From Deltaproteobacteria bacterium (GTDB lineage: Bacteria > Myxococcota_A > Polyangia > GCA-2747355 > JADLHG01): DNA of 64,000 nucleotides. A program made the position numbers and the translations under genes. The stretch lies in assembly GCA_020848905.1 (NCBI GenBank), contig JADLHG010000042.1:434001-498000 (forward strand). The letters are read 5' to 3'. A model generated the notes under the pieces. The model did no database searches, was not told the DNA's origin, and saw only the letters and a program-made list of their open reading frames with translations. This document shows, in pieces, positions 18,446 to 27,150 of this stretch (position 1 is the first letter of the stretch; each line of letters starts with the position of its first letter).

Positions 18446-20230
18446 TTGACAAAGACGTTTCTCGAGTCGGGACGGACCCATACCTGTGGGGAGCTGCGCG
18501 GCAGCCACGTTGGCCAGACCGTAGTCCTCATGGGGTGGGTGGCCAATCGACGCGACCACGGCGGCGCGATCTTCGTGGACCTGCGCGACCGCTACGGCCT
18601 GACCCAGGTCGTCTTCCGCTCGGACGTGGAAGCCGACGTGCACGCGCTGGCAGAGGACCTGCGTAGCGAGTACTGCATCGCCGTCTCCGGCGTCGTCGCG
18701 AGCCGCGGCGAGAACACCAATCCCAAGCTCCCTACCGGCGAAATCGAAGTGTCGGCCCGCGCGCTCGAGCTCTTCTCCCGCTCCGAAACGCCGCCCTTCG
18801 AGATCGCCGACGAGACCGACACCCGCGAGGCCGTGCGCCTGCGGTACCGCTACCTCGACCTGCGTCGCCCCGCGCTCCAGCGGAACTTCGCGCTCCGGTC
18901 GCGGGTCTGCTCGGCCACCCGCAACTACCTAGACGAGCGCGGCTTCCTCGAGCTCGAGACCCCGGTGCTCATCAAGCACACCCCCGGCGGCGCGCGGAAC
19001 TTTCTTGTGCCGAGCCGACTGAATCGCCACCACTTCTACGCCCTCGCCGAATCTCCCCAGCTCTTCAAGCAGCTCTTCATGGTGGCGGGAATGGACCGCT
19101 ACTACCAGATCGTCCGCTGCTTCCGCGACGAGGACCTGCGAGGCGACCGGCAGCCCGAGTTCACGCAGATCGACGTGGAGCTCTCGTTCGCGCACGAAGA
19201 GCTGATCTACGACATCGTCGAGGGGCTGCTCTGCCGCCTCTTTTCCGCGGCCCTGGGTCTCGAGCTGCCGCGCCCCTTCCCGCGCCTCACCTACCGCGAG
19301 GCGATGGACCGCTACGGCTCCGACAAACCCGACCTGCGCTTCGACCTCCCCCTCGGCGAGGTCAGCGAGCTGGCCCGTGGCTCGGGGTTCCGGGTCTTCG
19401 AGCAGGCGCTCGAGAAGGGGGGCATCGTGAAGGCCCTGCGCCTGCCGGGTGCCGCCGAGAAGCTGTCGCGCAAGGACCTCGACGAGCTGCCCGAGCTGGT
19501 GAAGCCCGTGGGGGCCAAGGGGGTGGCGTACGCACGGATCCTCGAGGGGGGCGCCTGGCAGGCCCCCTTCGCCAAGGCCGTGGCCCCCGAACGGCAGCAG
19601 GCCTTCAACGAACGACTCGGCCTGACGACGGGGGACGTGGTCCTCTTCCTGGCCGACTCGGCGTCGATCGTGAACAACGCGCTCTCCCTGCTGCGCCTCA
19701 ACATGGCCGCACGCTTCGGACTGGTCCCCAAGGGGGCCTGGCGCCCACTCTGGGTGACCGAGTTCCCGCTCTTCGAACGCAACGAGGAGACGGGCGCCTG
19801 GGTGGCCTGCCACCACCCCTTCACCGCACCACACCCCGACGACGTGGAGCTCGTGAACACCGACGGCCGCGGCCAGGCGCGGGCCCGCGCGTACGACCTC
19901 GTGCTGAACGGCGTCGAGGTGGCGGGCGGGTCGATCCGGATCCACCAGGAGGCCGTCCAGTCGCGCGTCTTCTCGGCCCTCGGGCTGTCCAAGGAGGAGG
20001 CCGAGAACAAGTTCTCCTTCCTCCTGGAGGCCTTCCGCTACGGACCGCCGCCGCACGGAGGGATCGCGGTGGGGCTCGACCGCCTGGTCATGGTGCTCTG
20101 CGGCGCCGAGTCCCTGCGCGACGTGATCGCCTACCCCAAGACGCAGAAGGGGACCTGCGGCCTCACGGGCGCGCCGGCCCCCGTCGACGACGCGCAGCTC
20201 GCCGAGCTCCACGTCCAGCTGAAGCCGTGA
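18446..20230 (+). CDS. aspS: Aspartate--tRNA ligase
   Basis: AspRS charges tRNA with aspartate. The 594-residue bacterial-type enzyme starts at TTG (MTKTFLESGRTHTCGELRG). It has an N-terminal OB-fold anticodon domain (GWVANRRDHGGAIFVDLRDR), class II motif 2 (IVRCFRDEDLRGDRQPEFTQ), the bacterial GAD insertion between about 290 and 410, the HPFTAPHPDD segment and motif 3 (GIAVGLDRLVMVLCG). Length is normal. It is preceded by a near-consensus promoter and followed after ten bases by glpD. Whether it charges tRNA-Asn as well cannot be decided by eye. No AsnRS or gatCAB genes are in the window. Confidence 0.97.
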   Translation: MTKTFLESGRTHTCGELRGSHVGQTVVLMGWVANRRDHGGAIFVDLRDRYGLTQVVFRSDVEADVHALAEDLRSEYCIAVSGVVASRGENTNPKLPTGEIEVSARALELFSRSETPPFEIADETDTREAVRLRYRYLDLRRPALQRNFALRSRVCSATRNYLDERGFLELETPVLIKHTPGGARNFLVPSRLNRHHFYALAESPQLFKQLFMVAGMDRYYQIVRCFRDEDLRGDRQPEFTQIDVELSFAHEELIYDIVEGLLCRLFSAALGLELPRPFPRLTYREAMDRYGSDKPDLRFDLPLGEVSELARGSGFRVFEQALEKGGIVKALRLPGAAEKLSRKDLDELPELVKPVGAKGVAYARILEGGAWQAPFAKAVAPERQQAFNERLGLTTGDVVLFLADSASIVNNALSLLRLNMAARFGLVPKGAWRPLWVTEFPLFERNEETGAWVACHHPFTAPHPDDVELVNTDGRGQARARAYDLVLNGVEVAGGSIRIHQEAVQSRVFSALGLSKEEAENKFSFLLEAFRYGPPPHGGIAVGLDRLVMVLCGAESLRDVIAYPKTQKGTCGLTGAPAPVDDAQLAELHVQLKP

Positions 20231-20240
20231 CCCGAGCCCG

Positions 20241-21959
20241 ATGACCCTCCCCACCGACGCTCCTCGTGATCCCCTCGCGCAGCGACGGGCTACCCTCGCG
20301 CGCCTTCGCGACGAGCCCTTCGATCTGGTGGTGGTGGGCGGCGGCATCACCGGCGCGGCGGTGGCCCGCGACGCGTTGGTCCGCGGCTACCGCGTGGCCC
20401 TCGTCGAGCGCACCGACTACGGCTTCGGCACCTCGAGCCGCTCGAGCCGCCTGGTCCACGGAGGCCTGCGCTACCTCGAACACGGTCAGGTGGCCCTCGT
20501 CTTCGAGAGCCTCGACGAGCGCGCCCGCCTGGCCCGGCTGGCCCGGCACCTGGTACGCCCCCTCCCCTTTCTCTTCCCGGTCTACCGGGGCGACGAACGC
20601 CGCCTGCTCACGGTGCGCATGGGGTTCTGGGCCTACGACGCACTCGCGCTCTTCCGGAACTACCGATTCCACCGCACCCTGCCGGCCTCGCGCGTGGTGG
20701 AGTCGATGCCCGGCCTCTGCGTGGAGGACCTCAAAGGTGGAGTTCTCTACTACGATTACCAAACGGACGACGCCCGGCTCGTTCTAGAAAATGCGCTCGC
20801 CGCGCACGCCCTCGGCGGAGCGGTCCTCTCGCAGGCCGAGGCCAAGAGCTTCGACTTCGCCCACGGCAGGGTCCGCTCCGTGGAGGTGCAGGACCGTCTC
20901 TCGGGCGAGGTCTTCGCCATCCGGACGACCGCCGTGGTCTGCGCGGCCGGCCCGTGGACGGACGAGCTCTTGGGGCGCGCGGGGGAAAGCCGCCGCTGGC
21001 TCCGCCCCACGAAAGGGGTGCACATCGTCGTGCCGCGAGCGCGGCTCCCCGTCGACGAGGCGCTCGTGATGCGCCACCCGGAGGACCGGCGGCTGCACTT
21101 CGTGCTCCCGTACCACGAACACACGGTCGTCGGGACGACCGACACGGATTTCCACGGCGACCCGGCGCACGTCGCCGCCACCGCCGCCGACGTGAGGTAC
21201 CTCTTCACCTCGGTGGCGCGCTACTTCCCGGCAGTCACGCTTCGTCCGGAGGAGGTCGTCTCCTCGTGGGCCGGGGTGCGCCCGCTGCTCGACCAGGACC
21301 CTGGGGCCGACCCGAGCGCCCTCAGCCGCGAGCACCGCATCCAGGTCCGCCCTGACGGGCTCGTGGTCATCGCCGGGGGCAAGCTCACGACCTTCCGCCG
21401 CATGGCAGCCGAGTGCGTGGACGCCGCGTCCCGAGCCATCGCGGCCGGGGGCGGCCCCACCCACCGCCGGGGAGCGGGCACGCGCGAGCTCTTCCTCCCC
21501 GGTGGGGTCGGCTTGACCAACGACGAGGAGCTCGCCGCCCTTCAGGCCCGGCTCGCCGAGAGCGCGGGGGATCCGCAGGTCGGAGCCCACCTGGGTCTCC
21601 TCTACGGCGCCCGCGGCCCGGAGGTCCTGGCCCTGGCGGCCACGCACCCGCGCCTCCGTCGCCGCGTCGCAGAGGGTCTCCCCTACCTCTGGGCCGAGAT
21701 CGCCTTCGCCGGGCGCGAGGAGTTCGCGTGCACGCTCTCCGACGTGCTCGTGCGTCGCACGCAGCTCTTCTACCGGGATCCGCAGCAGGGTCTGGGCGTG
21801 GCCGAGGAGGCGGCGGAGCTCCTCGCCCCCATCCTCGGCTGGGACCCGTCCGAGGAGGCACGGCAGGTGGCCGCGTACCGCGCGCTCGTGGCGGAGAACC
21901 GGGCCTGGCGGGGTGAGTTCGCACCGCCGGTGCAGGGGAGCGCCGCCCTCAGCGCCTGA
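20241..21959 (+). CDS. glpD: FAD-dependent glycerol-3-phosphate dehydrogenase
   Basis: GlpD oxidises glycerol-3-phosphate to dihydroxyacetone phosphate at the membrane and passes electrons to quinone. The 572-residue protein has the FAD dinucleotide motif VVVGGGITGAAVARDA near residue 30, the family motif TSSRSSRLVHGGLRYLE, GPWTDELL near 240, GTTDTDFHGDP, WAGVRPLL and the FAD-contacting GGKLTTFRRMA. The C-terminal regulatory domain follows. It sits ten bases after aspS and is probably cotranscribed from the same promoter. Together with the alkyl-DHAP-synthase-like gene at 24.3 kb it may feed DHAP into ether-lipid or central metabolism, which is inference. Confidence 0.95.
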   Translation: MTLPTDAPRDPLAQRRATLARLRDEPFDLVVVGGGITGAAVARDALVRGYRVALVERTDYGFGTSSRSSRLVHGGLRYLEHGQVALVFESLDERARLARLARHLVRPLPFLFPVYRGDERRLLTVRMGFWAYDALALFRNYRFHRTLPASRVVESMPGLCVEDLKGGVLYYDYQTDDARLVLENALAAHALGGAVLSQAEAKSFDFAHGRVRSVEVQDRLSGEVFAIRTTAVVCAAGPWTDELLGRAGESRRWLRPTKGVHIVVPRARLPVDEALVMRHPEDRRLHFVLPYHEHTVVGTTDTDFHGDPAHVAATAADVRYLFTSVARYFPAVTLRPEEVVSSWAGVRPLLDQDPGADPSALSREHRIQVRPDGLVVIAGGKLTTFRRMAAECVDAASRAIAAGGGPTHRRGAGTRELFLPGGVGLTNDEELAALQARLAESAGDPQVGAHLGLLYGARGPEVLALAATHPRLRRRVAEGLPYLWAEIAFAGREEFACTLSDVLVRRTQLFYRDPQQGLGVAEEAAELLAPILGWDPSEEARQVAAYRALVAENRAWRGEFAPPVQGSAALSA

Positions 21960-21965
21960 CCGAGC

Positions 21966-22013
21966 CCCAGCCGCGGACGCTGGGAATGCACCGGGCGGAC
22001 CCGGCGCGGCGCC
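21966..22013. terminator. Cluster of three hairpins between convergent genes
   Basis: The 66-base convergent gap holds CCCAGC...GCTGGG (21966-21971/21979-21984), CCGGG CGGA CCCGG (21991-22004) and GGCGC G GCGCC (22003-22013). None has a T run, so intrinsic termination is uncertain; they could still slow or end transcription from both sides. Confidence 0.3.
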
Positions 22014-22025
22014 GCCGTCAGCGCC

Positions 22026-22520
22026 TCAGTTCGCCTGCCACTTGCTGCCCCCGTCCGAGCCCCCTTCGGGCTCGGCGCCGTCGGGCTCCTCTTCTACTTC
22101 CGCGGGCTCGTAGGCCGGGTTGTGCGCCAGGTTCAGGATGTCCAGGTAGTGCCCGTCGGCGTAGAAACTGAGCGCGTTCATCCCGTCGGCGAATTCGCTG
22201 TAGTCCAGGTTCTCCGTCGGCAGCTCGACCGTGAGCACCACGTCCCCGTCCAGGTCGATCCCGAACTTCGCCAGGTTGATGGCGTGGTTCAAGCGGAGCA
22301 GGTGCTGGTGGAGGCGCGCACCGCACTGCTCGTCCTGAGCGGCGTTCACGTAGGGGCTGATCGCCATGTAGACCCAGTGCTCGGTCAGGTGCACGACGAT
22401 GTTGAAGTTGTTGCTGTCCCCCCGAAACCCCGTGCGCCAGGTGGCGCTCTCCTCGTCGTAGTCGTACTGCCAGCCGTACTCCTTGAAGAACTCGTGGATC
22501 GTCTCCGCGGTCGCGGGCAT
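22026..22520 (-). CDS. YbjN-domain protein
   Basis: The 164-residue protein reads TIHEFFKEYGWQYDYDEE, then WRTGFRGDSNNFNIVVHL and WVYMAISPYVNA, followed by a helical HLLRLNHAINLAKFGIDLDG stretch and VVLTVELPTENL. This alternating strand and helix order is the YbjN (type III chaperone-like) fold. The last 35 residues are acidic and low-complexity. It is monocistronic and divergent from the acyl-CoA dehydrogenase. YbjN-type proteins are often linked to stress and motility phenotypes, but no specific role can be inferred. It is the second member of this fold in the window, after the partial gene at the left edge. Confidence 0.8.
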   Translation of the reverse strand: MPATAETIHEFFKEYGWQYDYDEESATWRTGFRGDSNNFNIVVHLTEHWVYMAISPYVNAAQDEQCGARLHQHLLRLNHAINLAKFGIDLDGDVVLTVELPTENLDYSEFADGMNALSFYADGHYLDILNLAHNPAYEPAEVEEEPDGAEPEGGSDGGSKWQAN

Positions 22521-22601
22521 CGCTCCTCCGATCGTCGTCGGAAGCTCCGACGGTGCACTCCCAACGATGCCACGGGGCCCCCCTCGGGGTCCACTGGCCC
22601 A

Positions 22602-22630
22602 TTGCCATCGCCGTTCGGCCGCTCCAATAT
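22602..22630 (+). promoter_or_regulatory. Candidate promoter, leaderless acyl-CoA dehydrogenase
   Basis: TTGCCA (22602-22607), a 17-base spacer and CAATAT (22625-22630) end six bases before the ATG at 22637, so the transcript would start at the start codon itself. There is no Shine-Dalgarno. Confidence 0.5.
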
Positions 22631-22636
22631 CGCGCC

Positions 22637-23800
22637 ATGCCGTCCTTCGACCTGTTCAATCCGACCGACACGCACCGCGCCGTGCGCGAGGCCGTGCATC
22701 ATTTCGGCGAGACGCTCCTCGAACCGCAGGCCGCGGAACACGACGAGACCGAGACCTTCAACGAGGGCCTCTTCCGGCGCCTCGGCCGCGAGCTCAATCT
22801 GTTCGGGCTCACGGTTCCGGAGGAGGCCGGCGGCGTCGGCCTCGACCCCGTGGCCACCGTCATCGCCTGCGAGGAGCTGAGCCGCTACGACCCGGGCTTC
22901 GCCCTCTCCTATCTGGCGCACGAAGTGCTGTTCGTGAACAACTTCTACCACAACGCGAACCCCGCCCAGCGCGCGCGCTTCCTCCCCGACGTGCTCAGCG
23001 GAGCCCGGATCGCGGGGATGGCCATGACGGAGCCCGGGGCCGGTACCGACGTCCTCGGCATGCGCACCACCGCGCGGCGGCGGGGAGACCGTTACTTCCT
23101 CACCGGCACGAAGCAGTTCGCCACGAACGGCCCGGTGGGCGACCTCTTCCTCGTCTACGCGAAGATGGACGACCCCGGCCGCCGCGAGGTCTCCTCCTTC
23201 GTGGTCGAGCGCACCGCTCCTGGCTTCTCCGTCGGCAAGAAGGAGAAGAAGATGGGGATGCGGGCCTCGCCCACCTCGCAGCTCGTCCTCGAAGAGTGCG
23301 AGATCCCCGTCGAGAACCGGCTCGGCGCCGAGAACGGGGCGCTCGTGCACATGATGCGGAACCTCGAGATCGAACGCGTGACCCTCGCCGCGCAATCGGT
23401 CGGCATCGCCCTGCGCAGCCTCGAGGTGATGTGCCGCTACGCGGTCAGCGAGCGCAAGGCGTTCGGCAAAGCGCTGATCCAGTTCGGGCAGATCCAGCAG
23501 CGCGTGGCGGAGGCCTACGCCAGGACCCACGCCGCGCGGGCCCTCGTCTATCAGGTAGCTCACGCCATCGACCCGGACCGCCGGGAGAGCCTGGGCGCCG
23601 ACGCGGCGAAGCTCGTGGCCACCCCGGTCGCCGAAGAGGTGGCCCGCAGCGCGATCCAGGTGCTCGGCGGCTACGGCTACACGAGGGACTACCCGGTGGA
23701 GCGCCTCCTCCGAGACGCGATCCTGCTCTCCATCGGCGGCGGCACCATCGAGGCGATGCAGAAGAACATCGCCGCCGAGCTCATCCGACAGTACCGGTAG
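22637..23800 (+). CDS. Acyl-CoA dehydrogenase (isovaleryl-CoA dehydrogenase-like active site)
   Basis: The 387-residue flavoenzyme removes hydrogens alpha and beta to a CoA thioester. It shows MAMTEPGAGTDVLGM (FAD/substrate loop), KMGMRASPTSQLVLE, ERKAFGKALIQFGQIQ and the C-terminal AIQVLGGYGYTRDYPVERLLRD. The usual catalytic Glu in the final helix is absent (LSIGGGTIEAMQ), while a Glu lies in NLEIERVTLAA, the location of the base in isovaleryl- and long-chain-type enzymes. So a branched or longer acyl chain is likely, perhaps in leucine degradation, but exact substrate is inference. It has its own candidate promoter and no cotranscribed gene. Confidence 0.9.
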   Translation: MPSFDLFNPTDTHRAVREAVHHFGETLLEPQAAEHDETETFNEGLFRRLGRELNLFGLTVPEEAGGVGLDPVATVIACEELSRYDPGFALSYLAHEVLFVNNFYHNANPAQRARFLPDVLSGARIAGMAMTEPGAGTDVLGMRTTARRRGDRYFLTGTKQFATNGPVGDLFLVYAKMDDPGRREVSSFVVERTAPGFSVGKKEKKMGMRASPTSQLVLEECEIPVENRLGAENGALVHMMRNLEIERVTLAAQSVGIALRSLEVMCRYAVSERKAFGKALIQFGQIQQRVAEAYARTHAARALVYQVAHAIDPDRRESLGADAAKLVATPVAEEVARSAIQVLGGYGYTRDYPVERLLRDAILLSIGGGTIEAMQKNIAAELIRQYR

Positions 23801-23833
23801 ATCGTCGACGAACCGTCTTTGGAACGGCCGCCC

Positions 23834-24238
23834 CTACCGCCGAGTGGCCACGTGCTGCCACTTCTCCCCCACCCAGGCCCCCAGGTACGAGGCGCCGAAA
23901 CAGAAAGGCGCTCCGACCAGCAGGCCCACGATGTTGATCATCCCCATGCGGAACTGGAGCCCGCAGATCAGGATCAGCGAGATCAGCGACGCGACCGCCG
24001 GCTCCCGCGTCGTGTGTCCCGTGGACATGCGCCCGACGACCAGGCCCCCCAGGAAGTAGATGCCGAGGGCCGTGCCGGTGGCGAGAGCGAAGGCCACGAG
24101 GATCCGGTCCGCTTCGAGCAGTCGCACGAGTTCCGGCCCGAGAGCGCGATAGGCGCCGACGTGGCCCCCTACGACCAGCAGGATGGCCACGATCACCCAG
24201 CGCCAGCGGAATTTTTCAGGACGCCACCTGGGACCCAT
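23834..24238 (-). CDS. Small integral membrane protein, unknown
   Basis: I do not recognise this 134-residue protein. After a basic start (MGPRWRPEKFRWRW) it has about four hydrophobic segments: VIVAILLVVGGHVGAYRAL, VAFALATGTALGIYFLGGLV, SLISLILICGLQF, and IVGLLVGAPFCFGASYLGAW. By the positive-inside rule the N-terminus probably faces the cytoplasm. It is monocistronic on the minus strand, convergent with the acyl-CoA dehydrogenase and divergent from the alkyl-DHAP-synthase-like gene. No catalytic motif is visible. Confidence 0.65.
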   Translation of the reverse strand: MGPRWRPEKFRWRWVIVAILLVVGGHVGAYRALGPELVRLLEADRILVAFALATGTALGIYFLGGLVVGRMSTGHTTREPAVASLISLILICGLQFRMGMINIVGLLVGAPFCFGASYLGAWVGEKWQHVATRR

Positions 24239-24300
24239 CGCTCCTCCGACGCGATCACCTTACCGCCACTGCCGAGTCGTCGCCAACCCGCAGCCTCGCG

Positions 24301-24329
24301 TTGACAGCCACGGAGCGCGGGGCGAGACT
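24301..24329 (+). promoter_or_regulatory. Candidate promoter, leaderless start of three-gene FAD/Fe-S operon
   Basis: A perfect TTGACA (24301-24306), 17-base spacer and GAGACT (24324-24329, three of six) end six bases before the GTG at 24336. The -35 lies in GCGTTGACAGCC, as before amrB. Confidence 0.4.
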
Positions 24330-24335
24330 GCGCCC

Positions 24336-25889
24336 GTGCCGCTCTCGACTCAGGTTCGCTCGGCCGTCGCCTCGGCCCTGGCCAGGCTCCTTCCGCCGCA
24401 CCGCCGATCCGAAGGGGATACCGACCGGATCGTGTACTCGCGAGACCTCTGGCCGCGCTCGCTCCTCGCGCTGCGCGACGGTCAGGCCTCGATCGCGCCG
24501 CCGGACTTCGTCGTCTGGCCCGAGAGCACGGACGAGATCGTGGCGCTGGTGCGCCTCGCCGAGGAGCTCCGCGTCCCGCTCATCCCGTGGGGCGGAGGCT
24601 CGGGCGTCTGTGGAGGGACTTTGGCGCTTTCGGGCGGCATAGTGGTCGACGTCAAGCGCATGCAACGCGTGCTCTCCGTCTCGCGCGAGGACCACCTGGT
24701 CACGGCGCAGGCCGGGATCAACGGGCAGCACCTCGAGGATGCGCTCAACCTGCAGGGGCTGACGCTCGGGCACTTCCCGTCGTCGATCTACTGCTCCACC
24801 CTGGGCGGGTGGTTGGCCACGCGCTCGGCCGGACAGATGTCCACGCGCTACGGCAAGATCGAGGACATGCTGGAGAGCTTGGAGGTCGTCGCAGGCGGCG
24901 GCGCGAGGATCAGGTGCGGCGTCGGCGACACCCCGGATCTGGCGCCGCTCTTCGTGGGGAGCGAGGGAACTCTCGGCGTGATCACCGAGGCCACCATGCG
25001 GGTGCGCCCCTTGCCCTCGCACCGCGTTTTTCGCGCGTACGAGTTCCCGCGCGTGGCCGCCGGGTGCGAGGGGATCCGGCGCATCCTCCAGCGCGGCCTG
25101 CGTCCGGCCGTCGTGCGCCTGTACGACCAGATGGACAGCCTCCTCGCGCGCCCCTCGGGTGACCCGGACGACGCCCCATCGGCCGCGGGCGCGCTCGCCA
25201 GCCTCATCCCCGAACGTGTGAAGGACGCCACCGCGGAGCTGCCGCGCCTGCTGCTCGGGCAGGCCCTCGCCCACGCGGGCATCTTGAGCAAGCTCGCCGA
25301 GGCCCTCGTGCCGAAGCTGGGACGCGGGTGTCTGCTCATCGTGGGCCTCGAAGGGGAGCCCGGACTCGCCGAGGCGGAGGCCAGCCTCTGCCACGCCGAG
25401 CTCCTCGCGGCCGGTGGCAAGGACCTCGGCGATGGGCCCGGCCTGCGCTGGTACGCGCACCGCTACAGCGTGTCGTACAAGATGAGCCCGCTCTTCGCCG
25501 CCGGCGGCTTCGTGGACACGCTGGAGGTCGCCACCACCTGGGACAAGCTCCTGCACCTTTACGGCCAGGTGCGCGAGGCGCTGTCGCCGCTGGCCATCGT
25601 CCTCGCCCACTTCTCGCACGCCTACCCCGAAGGCTGTTCGATCTACTTCACCTTCGCCGCGGCGGCCGAGGGCCGAGCCCGGTCGGAGGCCCTCTACGAC
25701 GAGCTCTGGCGACGCGGGCTGGCCGCCGTGACGCGTTCGGGCGGGACGATCAGCCACCACCACGGCGTCGGGGTGAGCAAGGCTTCCTTCATGGAGCAGG
25801 AACACGGCACCTCCTTCGCCCTCTACCGGCAGCTCAAGGCGCTGTACGATCCCTGCGGTGTCTTCAACCCGGGAAAGATGGGGTTGTGA
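24336..25889 (+). CDS. FAD-binding oxidase-family protein, alkyl-DHAP synthase-like
   Basis: The 517-residue protein belongs to the FAD_binding_4 plus FAD-oxidase C family. It has the FAD pyrophosphate loop PWGGGSGVCGGTLALSGG near residue 87 and RSAGQMSTRYGKIEDMLESL. The C-terminal motifs are SHAYPEGCSIYFTF and GGTISHHHGVGVSK. The HHHGVG form is characteristic of alkyldihydroxyacetonephosphate synthase, which makes ether lipids by a redox-neutral swap, rather than the EHGIG form of GlcD/D-lactate dehydrogenase. Yet the next two genes are GlcE- and GlcF-like, which points to a glycolate-oxidase-type complex. Which role holds is open. GTG at 24336 is the best start; it is one base from the next gene. 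Confidence 0.85.
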   Translation: MPLSTQVRSAVASALARLLPPHRRSEGDTDRIVYSRDLWPRSLLALRDGQASIAPPDFVVWPESTDEIVALVRLAEELRVPLIPWGGGSGVCGGTLALSGGIVVDVKRMQRVLSVSREDHLVTAQAGINGQHLEDALNLQGLTLGHFPSSIYCSTLGGWLATRSAGQMSTRYGKIEDMLESLEVVAGGGARIRCGVGDTPDLAPLFVGSEGTLGVITEATMRVRPLPSHRVFRAYEFPRVAAGCEGIRRILQRGLRPAVVRLYDQMDSLLARPSGDPDDAPSAAGALASLIPERVKDATAELPRLLLGQALAHAGILSKLAEALVPKLGRGCLLIVGLEGEPGLAEAEASLCHAELLAAGGKDLGDGPGLRWYAHRYSVSYKMSPLFAAGGFVDTLEVATTWDKLLHLYGQVREALSPLAIVLAHFSHAYPEGCSIYFTFAAAAEGRARSEALYDELWRRGLAAVTRSGGTISHHHGVGVSKASFMEQEHGTSFALYRQLKALYDPCGVFNPGKMGL

Positions 25890-25890
25890 C

Positions 25891-27150
25891 ATGAGCGCGC
25901 TCGTCCCCTCCATCGTCACGACCCTCGGAGAGATCCTGGGGCCGGCGCACGTCAGCACCGTCGAGGCGGACCGGCGACGCTGCGGCGCCCTGGCCCCATC
26001 GATCGTCTGCTGGCCTACCTCCGCTCCCGAGGTAGCCCAGGTGCTGAAGCTGGCGGCGACGCGGAGCCTGACCGTGGCCGTCGTCGGGGCCGGCACGCGC
26101 AGCGCGAGCTTCACGGCTCCCGAGGACGGTCGCCTGCGCGTCGCGCTCTGCACGCAGCGGATGTCGAACATCCTGAAGCTGGACGAGAGCTCTCTGACCG
26201 TGCACTGCCAGGCCGGCCTCCTCGCCTCCCACCTCGAGGAGTCGCTCGCCCGCCACGGGCTCTCGCTCGGGCCCCTGGCCGCCCCGCTCGGGCCATCCAC
26301 GGTGGGCGGCGCGCTCGCCGGCCCGCATACGGAGAACCTCGGCTCCGCGACGCACGCGCTCGGCGAGGCGTGTCTCGGCTTGTCCGTGGCCCGCCCGGAC
26401 GGCTCCGTGATCCACACGCGCGTGGCTCCTCGTCGAGCGACGGGCCCCGACCTGCAGCGTTTGTACCTCGGTAGCTGGGGCGCGCTCGGCGTCATCACCA
26501 CCGCGGTGCTTCGCGCCCACCGCCTCCCCGAGAGCAGCGCCACGGTGGCTCACCTCTATCCGAGCGTCGCCGCCGCAGCCCGGGCGTCGCGCGAGTTGCT
26601 TGCCCTCGGGGTTCGCCCGCGGCGGGTGCGCATCGTGAACCAGACCCGGGCCGCCGAGGAACTCGACCCTCGTCACTATGCGATGCCGGCCGCGGCGCTC
26701 ACGCTCCTCGAGGGCCCCGCGCTGCTGCTGCGCGCCGAGCTCGAAGCCCTCGAGACCTCGAGCCACGCGCACGGCGGAACGGAGCTGCCGAAGGACCTGT
26801 CGCAGCGCTGGCACGCGCACCTCGCGACGCGGGTCGACCCGGGCTCCGGCGCGAGCTACCGCGTGCGACACAGTCAGCTCCCCGCGGCCCTCGCGCTGCT
26901 CGAAGGCTCTGCGCCGCGCCCCTTCGCCCTCGACGGCCTCGAGCTCCATGCGCTGACGCTCTGGCTGCCCGGCGACGACCCTGCCCCCGACGGAACGGCG
27001 GTCGACCGCGACCTGTGCTCCCTGGGCTCGGTTCGGCTCCGCCCCGCCCTGCCCGAAGCCGTGCGCCCCTTCCGCGCGCTGCAGGACCCCGACGGCGCGC
27101 TCGCGCAGCTCGTGCCGATGGCCGCGCACCGAGGAGCACGCCATGCCTGA
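25891..27150 (+). CDS. GlcE-like FAD-binding protein
   Basis: The 419-residue protein follows the previous gene with one base between. The N-terminal half has the FAD-binding pattern of this family: PSIVCWPTSAPEVAQVLKLA, VVGAGTRSASFTA in place of the usual P-x-GGG loop, PSTVGGALAGPH and LYLGSWGALGVITTAVLR. The C-terminal half is less conserved and lacks the HHH motif, as in GlcE of glycolate oxidase. It is probably an accessory flavin subunit; the altered loop may weaken FAD binding. It overlaps the Fe-S protein gene by eight bases, suggesting coupled translation and a three-subunit complex. Confidence 0.78.
   Translation: MSALVPSIVTTLGEILGPAHVSTVEADRRRCGALAPSIVCWPTSAPEVAQVLKLAATRSLTVAVVGAGTRSASFTAPEDGRLRVALCTQRMSNILKLDESSLTVHCQAGLLASHLEESLARHGLSLGPLAAPLGPSTVGGALAGPHTENLGSATHALGEACLGLSVARPDGSVIHTRVAPRRATGPDLQRLYLGSWGALGVITTAVLRAHRLPESSATVAHLYPSVAAAARASRELLALGVRPRRVRIVNQTRAAEELDPRHYAMPAAALTLLEGPALLLRAELEALETSSHAHGGTELPKDLSQRWHAHLATRVDPGSGASYRVRHSQLPAALALLEGSAPRPFALDGLELHALTLWLPGDDPAPDGTAVDRDLCSLGSVRLRPALPEAVRPFRALQDPDGALAQLVPMAAHRGARHA

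Noticed and set aside
22056-22076. Perfect hairpin CCGAGCCC-(5)-GGGCTCGG as a terminator
   Set aside because: It lies inside the coding end of the YbjN-like gene, where the Glu/Gly-rich tail explains the bases, and has no T run.
24255-26543. Minus-strand open frame of 762 residues
   Set aside because: It is antisense to the FAD-binding genes, whose motifs and spacing are convincing.
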